A stretch of 64,000 nucleotides of DNA, from positions 248,001-312,000 of the forward strand of contig NZ_BMMT01000003.1 of the NCBI RefSeq assembly GCF_014646075.1, in the 5' to 3' direction. This DNA is from Saccharopolyspora thermophila (lineage in GTDB: Bacteria; Actinomycetota; Actinomycetes; Mycobacteriales; Pseudonocardiaceae). Shown one piece after another: positions 44,850 to 54,375 of the stretch. The position numbers were made by a program, and so were the translations under genes. Below the pieces are notes generated by a model that was not told the DNA's origin, did not search any database, and saw nothing but the letters and a program-made list of their open reading frames with translations. How positions within the stretch are numbered: position 1 is the stretch's first letter; each line of letters opens with the position of its first letter.

Positions 44850-45254
44850 TCAGACCCGACGACGCTTCGGCGGGCGGCAGCCGTTGTGCGGCTGCGGGGT
44901 CACGTCCTGGATGGTGCCGACCTCGAGACCGGCCGCCTGCAGCGACCGGATCGCCGTCTCACGGCCCGAGCCCGGGCCCTTGACGAACACGTCGACCTTC
45001 TTCATGCCGTGCTCGGCGGCCTTGCGGGCAGCGTTCTCCGCGGCCATCTGCGCGGCGAACGGGGTGGACTTGCGGGAGCCCTTGAACCCGACGTGGCCGG
45101 CGGAGGCCCAGCTGATCACCGCACCGGTGGGGTCGGTGATCGAGACGATGGTGTTGTTGAACGTGCTCTTGATGTGCGCCTGGCCGTGCGCGACGTTCTT
45201 CTTCTCCTTGCGCCGCACCTTCTTGACGGCGCCAGCGCGTTGCTTGGGTGGCAT
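44850..45254 (-). CDS. rpsK: 30S ribosomal protein S11
   Basis: This is a 134-aa S11 with [26 protein letters not shown] and [20 protein letters not shown], ending KRRRV. It sits in the 30S platform near the mRNA exit. Short gaps join it to rpsM and rpsD. Confidence 0.97.
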   Translation of the reverse strand: MPPKQRAGAVKKVRRKEKKNVAHGQAHIKSTFNNTIVSITDPTGAVISWASAGHVGFKGSRKSTPFAAQMAAENAARKAAEHGMKKVDVFVKGPGSGRETAIRSLQAAGLEVGTIQDVTPQPHNGCRPPKRRRV

Positions 45255-45278
45255 GTTTCAGCTGTCTCCTAGCGAGGC

Positions 45279-45659
45279 TTACTTCTTCCCGGCCTTCTTC
45301 TTGCCGGCGACCGTCTTCTTCGGGCCCTTGCGGGTGCGGGCGTTGGTCTTGGTCCGCTGCCCACGCACCGGGAGGTGGCGGCGGTGCCGCAGCCCCTGGT
45401 AGCACCCGATTTCGATCTTCCGGCGGATGTCGGCCTGCACCTCGCGGCGGAGGTCACCCTCGACCCGGTAGTTGTTCTCGATGAAGTCGCGCAGCTTGGT
45501 GAGCTGCTCGTCGTCGAGTTCGCGCGGACGCGCGTCGGGCGAGATGCCGGTCGCGGCAAGAATCTCCCTCGACCGGGTCTTGCCGATCCCGTAGATGTAG
45601 GTGAGCGCGATCTCCATGCGCTTGTCGCGCGGGAGATCGACACCGACGACCCGTGCCAT
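45279..45659 (-). CDS. rpsM: 30S ribosomal protein S13
   Basis: This is a 126-aa S13 beginning [26 protein letters not shown], with [24 protein letters not shown] and a Lys-rich tail. It contacts the head and P-site tRNA. A 151-nt gap separates it from rpmJ. Confidence 0.97.
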   Translation of the reverse strand: MARVVGVDLPRDKRMEIALTYIYGIGKTRSREILAATGISPDARPRELDDEQLTKLRDFIENNYRVEGDLRREVQADIRRKIEIGCYQGLRHRRHLPVRGQRTKTNARTRKGPKKTVAGKKKAGKK

Positions 45660-45810
45660 GAGGCCGGTTCTCCTTCGTGTCGTCCAGGTCTGCTCCCCCG
45701 CCGTCCCCGCACGTGGGTGCGGAGCCCCGGCCTGGTCCGGGGGTCAGCCGACTCACTCGCGAGCCGACAGGTCGAGGGAGGTCCTTACTCATCGCGACGA
45801 AGTGCCGCGC

Positions 45811-45924
45811 TCAGCCCTGACGCTGCTTGTGGCGGGCGTTGTCGCAGATCACCAGGACCCGCCCGTGACGGCGGATGACCTGGCACTTGTCGCAGATTCG
45901 CTTCACACTCGGCTGGACCTTCAC
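45811..45924 (-). CDS. rpmJ: 50S ribosomal protein L36
   Basis: This 37-aa L36 begins with a GTG ([14 protein letters not shown]) preceded by GGAG. It keeps the CxxC...C...H zinc-ribbon, the C+ form. It lies between infA and rpsM. Confidence 0.95.
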   Translation of the reverse strand: MKVQPSVKRICDKCQVIRRHGRVLVICDNARHKQRQG

Positions 45925-45976
45925 GGTCGTGCTCTCCTGCTCGGACGCGTGTCCGGTCGCCCGGACACCGTGGAGG

Positions 45977-46198
45977 TCACTTGTAGCGGTAGACGATGCG
46001 CCCACGGGAGAGGTCGTAGGGCGAGAGCTCCACCACGACCCGGTCCTCAGGCAGGATGCGGATGTAGTGCTGGCGCATCTTGCCACTGATGTGTGCGAGG
46101 ACCTTGTGGCCGTTCTCCAACTCGACGCGGAACATCGCGTTGGGGAGCGGCTCGATCACCCGACCCTCGACCTCAATGGCCCCGTCCTTCTTGCCCAT
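45977..46198 (-). CDS. infA: Translation initiation factor IF-1
   Basis: This 73-aa OB-fold protein reads [20 protein letters not shown]...[15 protein letters not shown]. It binds the 30S A site during initiation. It is first in the alpha-type cluster (infA-rpmJ-rpsM-rpsK-rpsD-rpoA-rplQ), with its promoter in the adjacent 400-nt gap. Confidence 0.98.
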   Translation of the reverse strand: MGKKDGAIEVEGRVIEPLPNAMFRVELENGHKVLAHISGKMRQHYIRILPEDRVVVELSPYDLSRGRIVYRYK

Positions 46199-46598
46199 GT
46201 CCTCCGCGTTTCGTGACGGTGACGGTTGTTCGGACCTGACGGTCCCGCCGCCGGCACCGGAGGCCCCGGCGCCCGCGACGAGCACACCGCACCCCGGTCC
46301 GCCGAACCTGCTGATTTCGCCCGACCGAGTGGATCGGGCGCGGATACTCAGGTGAATACCCAGGCAGGGCGAACCGGCGCTGCGAGTGCACCGATGCTCC
46401 ACTGTACGCGCCGCTGGTTCGGGGCCGCACATCGGGGCAGCTCATCGCCACCGCGAGCACGGAGCGCAACGATCCCACCTCGCTCCGCCACCGGGGAGCC
46501 GTCGGCGGCTTGCGCGGTCGCTCCGGGGCTCATTACTTTCGATCACGCGCTCGACAGCGGGGGCGAGAACCCACACCGGGGGACAACCGAGGAGAAGC
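46199..46598. other. Divergent intergenic region infA/methyltransferase
   Basis: A 400-nt region holds promoters for both directions. A plus-strand TTGCGC-n18-TACTTT is at 46510-46539. On the infA side AT-richer sequence around 46341-46360 may hold its promoter. No gene is supported within it. Confidence 0.5.
46510..46539 (+). promoter_or_regulatory. Predicted methyltransferase promoter
   Basis: TTGCGC and TACTTT are separated by 18 nt, about 60 nt before the GTG of the first methyltransferase gene. Confidence 0.5.
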
Positions 46599-47255
46599 GT
46601 GACACCCCAACAGCACCGCTCGAACATCGGACCGTGGATCGACCGGGTCGCCCAGAACGCCGCCAGCAAGCTGGTCGAGTACCGGACCTTCCTCGGCACC
46701 GCGGTGCGCAACCCGAAGATGGTCGGCGCCGCCACCCCCACCTCGGCTGCGGTCGCCGCCACCGTCGCCCAGGTGGTGCCCACCACAGGAACCCCGGTCG
46801 TCGTCGAACTCGGCCCGGGCACCGGGTCGCTCAGCAACGGCATCCACCGCCGCCTGCCCGCGGGTGCCCGGCACATCGGCATCGAACTCGGCAAGGAGTT
46901 GGTCGAGCACCTCCGCGCGCACAAGCCGTGGATGGAGATCGTGCACGGTGACGCGGCCGACCTGCTGGCGCTGCTGGACAAGCACGGCGTCGACCGGGTC
47001 GACGCGGTGATCAGCAGCATCCCGTGGTCCCTGCTGCCCGGCGACGCCCAGGACCACATCCTCCGCCAGGCCGCCGAGGCGCTGGCCCCGCAGGGCGCGT
47101 TCACGGCGCTGACCTACCTCCCGGCCGACCAGATGCCGGGTGGGCGACGCTTCCGCGCCAAGCTCACCCAGACCTTCGACGAGGTCCTCACCCACATCAC
47201 CTGGCGGAACCTGCCGCCGATCCTGCACTACATCTGCCGCCGCCCCCTCTCCTGA
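46599..47255 (+). CDS. SAM-dependent methyltransferase (phospholipid/rRNA-adenine methylase-like), copy 1
   Basis: This is a 218-aa class I methyltransferase. Motif I is VVVELGPGTGSLSNG, an acidic residue follows in HIGIELGKELVEHL, and motif IV is DAVISSIPWSLLP. The N-terminal segment RTFLGTAVRNPKMVGAATPTS is shared with the downstream paralogue. The style resembles phospholipid N-methyltransferases and rRNA adenine dimethylases; the substrate is unknown. A GTG start follows GAGGAG. It is one of a tandem pair inserted between infA and map on the opposite strand. Confidence 0.8.
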   Translation: MTPQQHRSNIGPWIDRVAQNAASKLVEYRTFLGTAVRNPKMVGAATPTSAAVAATVAQVVPTTGTPVVVELGPGTGSLSNGIHRRLPAGARHIGIELGKELVEHLRAHKPWMEIVHGDAADLLALLDKHGVDRVDAVISSIPWSLLPGDAQDHILRQAAEALAPQGAFTALTYLPADQMPGGRRFRAKLTQTFDEVLTHITWRNLPPILHYICRRPLS

Positions 47256-47409
47256 CGCACCGGCTTCCGGCGGAACGCATCGGACGCCGCGGCACCCACC
47301 CGCGGCGTACCCGCAGGTCATCCGGAAGCGGAGAGCTTGCGCTGCGGTCCGACCGGAAGGGTTGCACGCTGCGTGGCAGCAGCGCGTCCACCGGAGAGCG
47401 GGAGCAGCC

Positions 47410-48033
47410 GTGAGCAGCACACTGCGCGAGTATGCGACGTTCCTGGCCCGCGCCGTCCGCCAGCCCACCCGGGTGGGCGCCGTGCTGCCCACATCCCGCC
47501 ACGTCGCCACGGCGGTGACCGCCGTGGTACCCAGCTTCGGCAGCCCGACGGTCCTCGAGCTCGGCCCCGGCACCGGCGCGCTCAGTGGCCCGATCCAGCG
47601 GCGTCTCGCGGAGGGCGCCCGGCACCTCGCGGTCGAGATCGACCCGGAGATGGTGCGCTACCTGCACCGCAGCAAGCCGTGGCTGGAGGTCATCGAGGGC
47701 GACGCCACGCACCTGCGCGAGCTGCTTGATGCCGCCGCGGTCGAGCAGGTGGACGTGGTGATCAGCAGCATTCCGTGGACCCTGCTACCGCCGGACCGGC
47801 AGCGCACCCTGCTCCGCGAGGTCGCCGCCGTGCTGGTGCCCGACGGCGTGCTGACCACGATCACCTACCTGACGACCCTGTGGCGACCGAACACGCGCGC
47901 CTTCGTCGCGGCCCTGCACGACACCTTTGACGAGGTGCTGCCGCGGACCGCGGTGTGGCGCAACCTGCCGCCAGCCCGGATCTACGCCTGCCGCCGCCCG
48001 AAGGCCGACAGCGTCACTCCTCGGCAGCGGTGA
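47410..48033 (+). CDS. SAM-dependent methyltransferase, copy 2
   Basis: This 207-aa paralogue of the upstream gene has motif [17 protein letters not shown], acidic loop [14 protein letters not shown] and motif [16 protein letters not shown]-terminal [21 protein letters not shown] aligns with copy 1. A GTG start follows GGAGCAG. Its 3' end overlaps convergent map by 20 nt. The two copies have diverged clearly, so the duplication is old. Substrate unknown. Confidence 0.8.
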   Translation: MSSTLREYATFLARAVRQPTRVGAVLPTSRHVATAVTAVVPSFGSPTVLELGPGTGALSGPIQRRLAEGARHLAVEIDPEMVRYLHRSKPWLEVIEGDATHLRELLDAAAVEQVDVVISSIPWTLLPPDRQRTLLREVAAVLVPDGVLTTITYLTTLWRPNTRAFVAALHDTFDEVLPRTAVWRNLPPARIYACRRPKADSVTPRQR

Positions 48034-48814
48034 GCACCCAGGGGCCGTCCTCGGTGATGGCGACGGTGTGCTCCCAGTGCGCCGCGCGCGAACCGTCGGC
48101 CGTCACCACGGTCCAGCCGTCGTCGAGCTCCTCGGTCTCCGCGGTACCGAGCGTGAGCATCGGCTCCACCGCGATCGCCATGCCCACCCGCAGCTTCGGG
48201 CCCTTGCCGGGCTTGCCGAGGTTCGGCAGGAACGGCTCCATGTGCATCTGCGACCCGATGCCGTGACCGCCGTACTCGGCGATGATCCCGTACTCCAGCC
48301 CGTCGGCCGCCGCGGCCGACCGGGCCGCGGTCTCCACCGCGTGCGAGATGTCGGTCAGCCGGTTCCCGGCCCGCACCTGCTCGATACCGGCCCACATCGA
48401 GCGCTCGGTGGCCGCCGACAGGGCGCGGTCCTTGGGACTGACCTCGCCGATCGCCAGCGTCACCGCGGAGTCACCGTGCCAGCCGTCCAGGATCGCGCCG
48501 CAGTCCACCGACAGCAGGTCGCCCTCGGCGAGCACCTCGGTCCGCGCCGGGATGCCGTGCACCACCTTCTCGTTCACCGACGCGCAGATCGACGCCGGGA
48601 ACCCGTGGTAGCCCTTGAACGAGGGCACCGCACCGGCGTCGCGGATCACCTGCTCGGCGACCTCGTCCAGCTCGCCGGTGCTGACGCCCGGCCTTGCCTG
48701 CGCGGACACCGCGGCCAGCGCGCGGGCCACGACGAGCCCGGCGGCGCGCATCGCCTCGATCTCGCCCCGCGACTTGAGCTCAATGCCCTTCCCCCGACGC
48801 AACACGGCACTCAT
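48014..48814 (-). CDS. map: Methionine aminopeptidase
   Basis: This 266-aa type I enzyme removes N-terminal Met. Metal ligands lie in [17 protein letters not shown] (the usual second Asp of D-x10-D), [11 protein letters not shown] (His), EPMLTLG (Glu) and HWEHTVAIT (Glu region). [14 protein letters not shown] supplies the substrate-side His. It follows adk in the usual secY-adk-map order. Confidence 0.95.
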   Translation of the reverse strand: MSAVLRRGKGIELKSRGEIEAMRAAGLVVARALAAVSAQARPGVSTGELDEVAEQVIRDAGAVPSFKGYHGFPASICASVNEKVVHGIPARTEVLAEGDLLSVDCGAILDGWHGDSAVTLAIGEVSPKDRALSAATERSMWAGIEQVRAGNRLTDISHAVETAARSAAAADGLEYGIIAEYGGHGIGSQMHMEPFLPNLGKPGKGPKLRVGMAIAVEPMLTLGTAETEELDDGWTVVTADGSRAAHWEHTVAITEDGPWVLTAAEE

Positions 48815-48883
48815 CCTTCAGTAGAGCCTTCGAACGGTTCGCGCAGCGGCGCAGGCGCGGCAGCCCGCGCCGCTCGCGGAGAA

Positions 48884-48900
48884 CGCCCCGGTCCGGGGCG
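48884..48900 (-). terminator. Small hairpin after adk
   Basis: CGCCCCG and CGGGGCG arms with a 3-nt loop in the adk-map gap. Weak alone. Confidence 0.4.
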
Positions 48901-48906
48901 ACCGGT

Positions 48907-49452
48907 TCACGCGCGCAGCGCCGCCAGCGCACGGGCGGTGATCTCCTCGATCGAACCGACGGCGTCGATCCTGAGGATCTTGTCCCGGTAGTAGTCCAGC
49001 AGCGGCTCGGTCTCCTCGCGGTAGACCGCCAGCCGGCGCCGGATCACGTCCTCGGTGTCGTCCGAGCGCCCGCGGGCCAGCATCCGCTTGACCAGCTCCT
49101 CCTCGGGCACGTCGAACTGCAGCACCGCGGTCAGCTCGTGGCCCTGCTCGGCGAGCATCTCGCCGAGGACCGTGGCCTGCGCGGTGTTGCGCGGGTAGCC
49201 GTCCAGCAGGAACCCCTGCGCGGTGTCGGAGTCGGCGAGCCGGTTGCGGACCATCTCGTTGGTGACCTCGTCCGGCACCAGCTCACCGGCGTCCATGTAG
49301 CTCTTGGCCTTCTGGCCGAGCGGTGTCTCGTTACCGATGTTCGCGCGGAACAGATCTCCGGTGGAGATGTGCGGAACGCCGAGCTCCTCGCTCAGCACGG
49401 CCGCCTGGGTGCCCTTACCCGCACCGGGCGGGCCGACGAGAACCAATCGCAC
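48907..49452 (-). CDS. adk: Adenylate kinase
   Basis: This 181-aa enzyme interconverts ATP+AMP and 2 ADP. The P-loop is [10 protein letters not shown], the AMP site is [10 protein letters not shown], and GYPRNTAQA and [15 protein letters not shown] are further landmarks. It is the short-lid type without zinc cysteines, as usual in actinobacteria. The GTG giving MRLVLVGPP was chosen; a TTG one codon upstream is the alternative (7 nt from GGAGG). Confidence 0.95.
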   Translation of the reverse strand: MRLVLVGPPGAGKGTQAAVLSEELGVPHISTGDLFRANIGNETPLGQKAKSYMDAGELVPDEVTNEMVRNRLADSDTAQGFLLDGYPRNTAQATVLGEMLAEQGHELTAVLQFDVPEEELVKRMLARGRSDDTEDVIRRRLAVYREETEPLLDYYRDKILRIDAVGSIEEITARALAALRA

Positions 49453-49571
49453 CAAGGGTCTGCCTCCGAATCAATCCGATCGCGCGCCACCTGCCGGCGA
49501 GCGCTCCGCCTGCCCGCCCTGCCACCGGACACCGGTCCACCCTACGCATGTGCCGGTACCGCCGGACGGAC

Positions 49572-49618
49572 GCATCCACTAGCCCGCGCCGACGTACCGG
49601 GCGCGGGCTAGTGGATGC
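49572..49618. terminator. Perfect 19-bp hairpin after secY
   Basis: Arms GCATCCACTAGCCCGCGCC and GGCGCGGGCTAGTGGATGC flank a 9-nt loop, 15 nt beyond the secY stop. There is no T run. It may be a terminator or an RNA-processing signal between secY and adk. Confidence 0.75.
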
Positions 49619-49633
49619 ACCAAGGCGTCCAGA

Positions 49634-50947
49634 CTACCGGAGGAAACCCTCGTACTTGCGTTGCGTGAGCTGGCTCTCGATTTGCTTCACGGTGTCCAGG
49701 CCGACGTTCACCATGATCAACACCGCGGTGCCGCCGAACGGGAAGTTCTGGTTCTGGCCCTGACCACCGGTGATGCCGAGGAAGAAGTTCGGCAGGATCG
49801 CGATGATGCCCAGGTACAGCGAGCCGGGCAGGGTGATGCGGGAGAGCACGAAGCTCAGGTACTCGGCGGTTGGGCGGCCCGGCCGGATGCCCGGGATGAA
49901 GCCGCCGAACTTCTTCATGTCGTCGGCGCGTTCTTCCGGGTTGAACGTGATCGACACGTAGAAGTACGCGAAGAAGATGATCAACGACATGTACAGCAGG
50001 ATGTGCACCCAGCTGGACGGCGAGACGATGTACTGCTGGATGAACTGCGACCACCAGGTGTTGGTGTTGCCGGCCAGCTGACCGATCAGCTGCGGCAGGT
50101 ACAGCAGTGAGGAACCGAAGATGATCGGGATGACGCCTGCCTGGTTCACCTTCAATGGCAGGTAGGTCGAGGTGCCGCCGTACATCCGGCGGCCGATCAT
50201 GCGCTTGGCGTACTGCACCGGAATCCGGCGCTGCGCCTGCTCGATGAACACCACCGTGGCGATGATCGCGATCGCGAAGGCGCAGACGACGGCGAACACC
50301 AACCCGCCGTGCGAGGTCAGGATGGCGCCACCCTCGGCCGGGATACGGGCCGCGATCGACACGAAGATCAGCAGCGACATGCCGTTGCCGATGCCGCGCT
50401 CGGTGATCAGCTCACCCATCCACATCAGCACCGCGGCGCCGGCGGTCATCACGATCACGATGGTGATCAGGTTCAGCACCGAGTCGTCCGGGATCGGCGA
50501 GGTCGAGCAGCCCTGGAACAGCTGGCCGCGCACCGCCAGCGCGACCACGCCGGTGCCCTGCAGGATCGCCAGCGCGATCGTCAGGTACCGGGTGTACTGG
50601 GTGAGCTTCGCCTGCCCGGACTGGCCTTCCTTCTTCAGCTGCTCGAACCGCGGGATGACCACCTGCAGCAGCTGGATGATGATGCTCGCGGTGATGTAGG
50701 GCATGATGCCCAGCGACAGCACCGACAGCTGCAGCAGCGCACCGCCGCTGAAGAGGTTGAGCAGGGAGTACACGCTCTGCGCGCCACTGCCCTGGATCTC
50801 CTCGATGCACTGCTGGATGTTCGGGTACGACACCCCGGGCGAGGGGATCGTCGCCCCGAGCCGGTACAGCACCACCATGCCCAGGGTGAACAGGATCTTG
50901 CGGCGCAGGTCCGGCGTCGCCAGAGCCGAGCGGAAGGCGCCGAGCAC
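49634..50947 (-). CDS. secY: Protein translocase subunit SecY
   Basis: This 437-aa channel subunit has ten spans. MLGAFRSALATPDLRRKILFTLGMV is the usual N-terminus, and GIMPYITASIIIQLL and a C-terminal RKYEGFLR are present. The GTG start follows AGGAGG. It is preceded by a 335-nt gap and an rplO terminator, so it probably has its own promoter, unlike the classic spc operon. Confidence 0.97.
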   Translation of the reverse strand: MLGAFRSALATPDLRRKILFTLGMVVLYRLGATIPSPGVSYPNIQQCIEEIQGSGAQSVYSLLNLFSGGALLQLSVLSLGIMPYITASIIIQLLQVVIPRFEQLKKEGQSGQAKLTQYTRYLTIALAILQGTGVVALAVRGQLFQGCSTSPIPDDSVLNLITIVIVMTAGAAVLMWMGELITERGIGNGMSLLIFVSIAARIPAEGGAILTSHGGLVFAVVCAFAIAIIATVVFIEQAQRRIPVQYAKRMIGRRMYGGTSTYLPLKVNQAGVIPIIFGSSLLYLPQLIGQLAGNTNTWWSQFIQQYIVSPSSWVHILLYMSLIIFFAYFYVSITFNPEERADDMKKFGGFIPGIRPGRPTAEYLSFVLSRITLPGSLYLGIIAILPNFFLGITGGQGQNQNFPFGGTAVLIMVNVGLDTVKQIESQLTQRKYEGFLR

Positions 50948-51282
50948 GCGAACCTCCTGTACGCGAGCCGGTCGGAACCGGCCGGAAAAGTTGCGGCAGA
51001 TGTCCTGCAGCACCCACTGATGACGGCACTGCCGGGGCGACTCTAGCAGGCCGACCGGCCACCACGTTCGGCGACCGAAGCCACCCGGCCGGTCACCGCG
51101 TCCGCCATCGGCGAACACAAGCGTGTTCCCAGTTTCACCGGGAAATGCGCCCCGTTCACGTGATCGGGCGGCGGGTACAGGGCACCAGTGACCACTCGGT
51201 TCGAAGGCGCCCGGCACTCATCACTCGATCGTGGAAAAGGGCCGGTCGACCGAAGCCGACCGGCCCTCCGCGCCGTTTTCGC
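50948..51282. other. rplO-secY intergenic region
   Basis: A 335-nt gap. It contains the rplO terminator (51238-51267) and a palindrome GAACAC-n4-GTGTTC at about 51113-51128 that could be an operator or promoter element for secY. No gene is supported. Confidence 0.6.
51238..51267 (-). terminator. rplO terminator
   Basis: 11-bp arms AGGGCCGGTCG and CGACCGGCCCT followed by TTTT on the minus strand make a good intrinsic terminator at the end of the rpsH-rplO transcript. Confidence 0.85.
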
Positions 51283-51732
51283 TCAGCGGTCCAGCTTGGT
51301 CACCGAACCACCCGCAGCGGTGATCTTCTCCTGGGCGCTGCCGGTGAACGCGTGCGCGGTCACGTCCAGCTTGACGCCCTCGAGGTCCCCGTCGCCGAGG
51401 ATCTTCACCAGCTCGTTCTTCTTGACCAGGCCCGCGGCGATCAGCTCGTCGATGCCGACGGTGCCGCCCTGCGGGAACGCCTTGGCCAGCCGGCCCACGT
51501 TCACACCCTGGTACTCGGTGCGGAAGCGGTTCTTGAAGCCCTTCAGCTTCGGCAGCCGCATGTGGATCGGCATCTGCCCGCCCTCGAAGCGCGGGGAGAC
51601 GTTCTTGCGGGCCTTGGTGCCCTTGGTACCGCGACCCGCGGTCTTGCCCTTGGAGCCCTCACCGCGACCGACTCGGATCTTGTCGCGCTTGGCGCCGGGG
51701 GCCGGACGCAGGTCGTGCAACTTGATGACCAT
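51283..51732 (-). CDS. rplO: 50S ribosomal protein L15
   Basis: This is a 149-aa L15 with [31 protein letters not shown] and [22 protein letters not shown]. It binds 23S rRNA late in assembly and is last in the spc-type cluster before a strong terminator. Confidence 0.97.
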   Translation of the reverse strand: MVIKLHDLRPAPGAKRDKIRVGRGEGSKGKTAGRGTKGTKARKNVSPRFEGGQMPIHMRLPKLKGFKNRFRTEYQGVNVGRLAKAFPQGGTVGIDELIAAGLVKKNELVKILGDGDLEGVKLDVTAHAFTGSAQEKITAAGGSVTKLDR

Positions 51733-51733
51733 G

Positions 51734-51916
51734 TCAGTCGACCTCCTCGACCGTCACCAGGTGGGCGACGGTCTTGATCATGCCGCGCACGTTCGGGTCA
51801 TCCGGGCGCACCACGGACTGACGGATCTTACGCAGCCCGAGGGTGCGCATGGTGTCGCGCTGCTTCTGCCTGGTGCCGACCAGTCCGCGCACCTGGGTGA
51901 TCTTCAGCTGTGCCAT
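51734..51916 (-). CDS. rpmD: 50S ribosomal protein L30
   Basis: This 60-aa L30 reads [20 protein letters not shown]...[24 protein letters not shown]. Its stop and the rplO start are 1 nt apart. It is in the rpsE-rpmD-rplO order. Confidence 0.96.
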   Translation of the reverse strand: MAQLKITQVRGLVGTRQKQRDTMRTLGLRKIRQSVVRPDDPNVRGMIKTVAHLVTVEEVD

Positions 51917-51921
51917 GTCGA

Positions 51922-52530
51922 TCAGACTCCCTGCCCCGCGCGGATTCGCAGCATCTGCGCCGTGGCAACGTCCTCCAGCGGCAGGCCCCGGCGAGCGGCA
52001 ACCTCCTCCGGGCGCTGCAGCTGCTTGAGGGCCGCGACCGTGGCGTGCACGATGTTGATCGGGTTGTCGCTGCCCAGCGACTTGCTCAGCACGTCGTGGA
52101 CACCGGCGCACTCCAGCACCGCACGCACCGGGCCACCGGCGATGACACCGGTACCAGCACTGGCCGGGCGCAGCAGGACCTTGCCCGCGGCGTCCTCGCC
52201 CTGCACCGGGTGCGTGATGGTGCCGCCCAGGCGCGGGACGCGGAAGAAGTTCTTCTTCGCCTCCTCGACACCCTTGGCGATCGCCGCCGGAACTTCCTTG
52301 GCCTTGCCGTAGCCGACACCGACCATGCCGTCACCGTCGCCGACGACGACCAGCGCGGTGAAGCTGAAGCGCCGACCACCCTTGACGACCTTCGCGACCC
52401 GGTTGATGGTCACGACACGCTCGAACTGCGGGGTCTTTTCCTGGGCCGCCCCGCCACGGCCGCCGTCGCGGCGGTCCCGGCGGTCCTTGCCGCCGGACTC
52501 CCCGCCCTCACGCCGAGTGCGTCCAGGCAT
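51922..52530 (-). CDS. rpsE: 30S ribosomal protein S5
   Basis: This 202-aa S5 has a charged N-terminal extension, the double-stranded RNA-binding domain [27 protein letters not shown] and C-terminal [26 protein letters not shown]. It contributes to translational accuracy. The start [10 protein letters not shown] was chosen by family length. Confidence 0.97.
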   Translation of the reverse strand: MPGRTRREGGESGGKDRRDRRDGGRGGAAQEKTPQFERVVTINRVAKVVKGGRRFSFTALVVVGDGDGMVGVGYGKAKEVPAAIAKGVEEAKKNFFRVPRLGGTITHPVQGEDAAGKVLLRPASAGTGVIAGGPVRAVLECAGVHDVLSKSLGSDNPINIVHATVAALKQLQRPEEVAARRGLPLEDVATAQMLRIRAGQGV

Positions 52531-52565
52531 CAGGCGTCCCTTCCGTTCTCCGTCGTACGCACTTG

Positions 52566-52994
52566 TCAGAACTCCAGTCCACCGTCGCGGGCCGCATCGG
52601 CCAGCGCCGCGACCCGACCGTGGTAGGCGTTGCCGCCCCGGTCGAACACGACCTTCTCGATGCCGGCGTTCTTGGCCCGGGCCGCGATCAGCTCGCCGAC
52701 CTTGGTGGCCTTGGCCTTCTTGTCGCCCTCGAACGCCTGGACATCGGCCTCCAGGGAGGACGCCGAGACCAGGGTGTGGCCCTTGGTGTCGTCGATGACC
52801 TGCGCGCGGATGTTGCGCAGCGACCGGGTCACGACGAGCCGCGGGCGCTCCGGGGTGCCAAAAACCTTCTTGCGGATACGCGTGTGCCGCTTGGCCCGGG
52901 CAAGCCGACGCTTGGTCGCGATGTCCTTGCCCACGGGCTTGCGCTTGGTCGTCGGCGAAGCCGACGCATTTGCCGTAGCAGTCGTCTCGCTCAT
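52566..52994 (-). CDS. rplR: 50S ribosomal protein L18
   Basis: This 142-aa L18 binds 5S rRNA. The N-terminal 20 residues are Ala/Thr/Ser-rich, then [28 protein letters not shown] and ARDGGLEF at the end. An in-frame GTG two codons upstream, overlapping the rplF stop (GTGA), is an alternative start. Confidence 0.95.
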   Translation of the reverse strand: MSETTATANASASPTTKRKPVGKDIATKRRLARAKRHTRIRKKVFGTPERPRLVVTRSLRNIRAQVIDDTKGHTLVSASSLEADVQAFEGDKKAKATKVGELIAARAKNAGIEKVVFDRGGNAYHGRVAALADAARDGGLEF

Positions 52995-52996
52995 GG

Positions 52997-53536
52997 TCAC
53001 TTACCCGTCTTCCCGACCTTGCGGCGGATGGTCTCACCCGCGTACCGGACACCCTTGCCCTTGTACGGGTCGGGCTTACGCAGCTTGCGGATCCTGGCCG
53101 CGATCTCGCCGACCAGCTGCTTGTCGATGCCCTTGACCGACAGCTTGGTCGGGCCGTCGACGGCGAACTGGATGCCTTCCGGCGGCTCGACCACGATGGG
53201 GTGGCTGTAGCCGAGGGCGAACTCCAGGTTCGAGCCCTTCAGCTGGACGCGGTAACCGACGCCGTGGATCTCCAGGTCCTTCTGGTAGCCCTGGCTGACC
53301 CCGATCACCATGTTGTTGATCAGCGTCCGGGTGAGCCCGTGCAGCGAGCGGCTCTCCCGCTCGTCGTTGGGGCGCTTCACCAGGACCGCACCGTCGTCGT
53401 CCTTCTCGACGGTGATCGGCTCGGCCACCCGGTGCTGCAGGGTGCCCTTCGAGCCCTTGACCGTCACCGTCTGGCCGTCGATGGTCACCTCGACGCCGGA
53501 GGGGACGGTGATCGGCAGCTTTCCGATGCGCGACAT
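52997..53536 (-). CDS. rplF: 50S ribosomal protein L6
   Basis: This 179-aa L6 begins [21 protein letters not shown] and has two related domains, with [22 protein letters not shown] and [22 protein letters not shown]. It lies near the sarcin-ricin loop. Confidence 0.97.
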   Translation of the reverse strand: MSRIGKLPITVPSGVEVTIDGQTVTVKGSKGTLQHRVAEPITVEKDDDGAVLVKRPNDERESRSLHGLTRTLINNMVIGVSQGYQKDLEIHGVGYRVQLKGSNLEFALGYSHPIVVEPPEGIQFAVDGPTKLSVKGIDKQLVGEIAARIRKLRKPDPYKGKGVRYAGETIRRKVGKTGK

Positions 53537-53552
53537 AGCCGTTCCTCCTCCC

Positions 53553-53951
53553 TCACCAGACGTAGGCGAGAACTTCCCCGCCCACACCCTTCTTCATGGC
53601 CTGCCGGTCGGTCATCAGACCGCCGGAGGTCGAGATGATCGCGATACCCAGGCCACCAAGCACCTTGGGCAGGTTGGTGGACTTGGCGTAGACCCGCAGA
53701 CCCGGCTTGGAGACCCGGCGCAGGCCCGCGATGCTCCGCTCGCGGTTCGGGCCGTACTTCAGCTCGACGACGAGCTGCTTGCCCTTCTCGCCCTCCTCGA
53801 CGCGGGAACCGGCCACGTAGCCCTCCCGCTTGAGGATCTCGGCGATGTTCGCCTTCAGCTTCGAGTGCGGCATCACGACCTCGTCGTGGTATGCCGAGTT
53901 CCCGTTGCGCAGACGCGTCAGCATGTCTGCGATCGGATCGGTCATCGTCAT
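53553..53951 (-). CDS. rpsH: 30S ribosomal protein S8
   Basis: This 132-aa S8 begins [20 protein letters not shown] and ends [11 protein letters not shown]. It binds the central 16S domain and in many bacteria represses the spc operon. An ATG two codons inside is an alternative start. A 234-nt gap separates it from rpsN. Confidence 0.96.
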   Translation of the reverse strand: MTMTDPIADMLTRLRNGNSAYHDEVVMPHSKLKANIAEILKREGYVAGSRVEEGEKGKQLVVELKYGPNRERSIAGLRRVSKPGLRVYAKSTNLPKVLGGLGIAIISTSGGLMTDRQAMKKGVGGEVLAYVW

Positions 53952-54053
53952 GACCTGCTCAACCTTTCTCGTCTGGTTCCGACGGGCCCCGACCGGGTCC
54001 CACCCGGCGGACCGGGTGGTCGTCTGGGCCCTGGCCTGGACGAAGTTCGGGGT

Positions 54054-54084
54054 CGCCTACCGCGGGCGGCAGGCCCCTTGTCAA
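54054..54084 (-). promoter_or_regulatory. Possible internal promoter before rpsH
   Basis: On the minus strand a consensus TTGACA is followed after 19 nt by TAGGCG. The spacing and -10 are imperfect, but it follows an apparent terminator (54137-54179). Confidence 0.4.
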
Positions 54085-54136
54085 TTCGCGTGCAAGCACG
54101 GCCTTCGCCGCGGAGCGTGGGCATCAGCCCTGGTAA

Positions 54137-54179
54137 CGCCTGCCGAGGGTACCGGTGTCCGGCAGCGCCCCGGCAGGCG
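54137..54179 (-). terminator. Hairpin after rpsN
   Basis: 9-bp arms CGCCTGCCG and CGGCAGGCG enclose a 25-nt loop that itself can pair. It lies immediately after the rpsN stop. Confidence 0.5.
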
Positions 54180-54185
54180 GGAGGT

Positions 54186-54371
54186 TCACCAGGAGGACTT
54201 GCTCACGCCGGGCAGCTCGCCCGCGTGCGCCATCTCGCGGAAGCACACCCGGCACAGCCCGAACTTGCGGAACACCGCACGCGGCCGCCCGCAGCGCTGG
54301 CAACGGGTGTAGCCACGAACAGCGAACTTCGGCTTGCGCGCCGCCTTGATAACCAGCGCCTTCTTGGCCAT
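54186..54371 (-). CDS. rpsN: 30S ribosomal protein S14, zinc-binding type
   Basis: This 61-aa S14 type Z reads [20 protein letters not shown] then [24 protein letters not shown] with two CxxC pairs (zinc). It starts 4 nt after the rplE stop. A separate long zinc-free S14 may exist elsewhere. Confidence 0.97.
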   Translation of the reverse strand: MAKKALVIKAARKPKFAVRGYTRCQRCGRPRAVFRKFGLCRVCFREMAHAGELPGVSKSSW

Positions 54372-54375
54372 CGCT

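Noticed and set aside
46199-46598. Search for a tRNA or small RNA gene in the infA upstream gap
   Set aside because: No cloverleaf or known RNA pattern was recognised. No tRNA or rRNA was found in any gap of the window.
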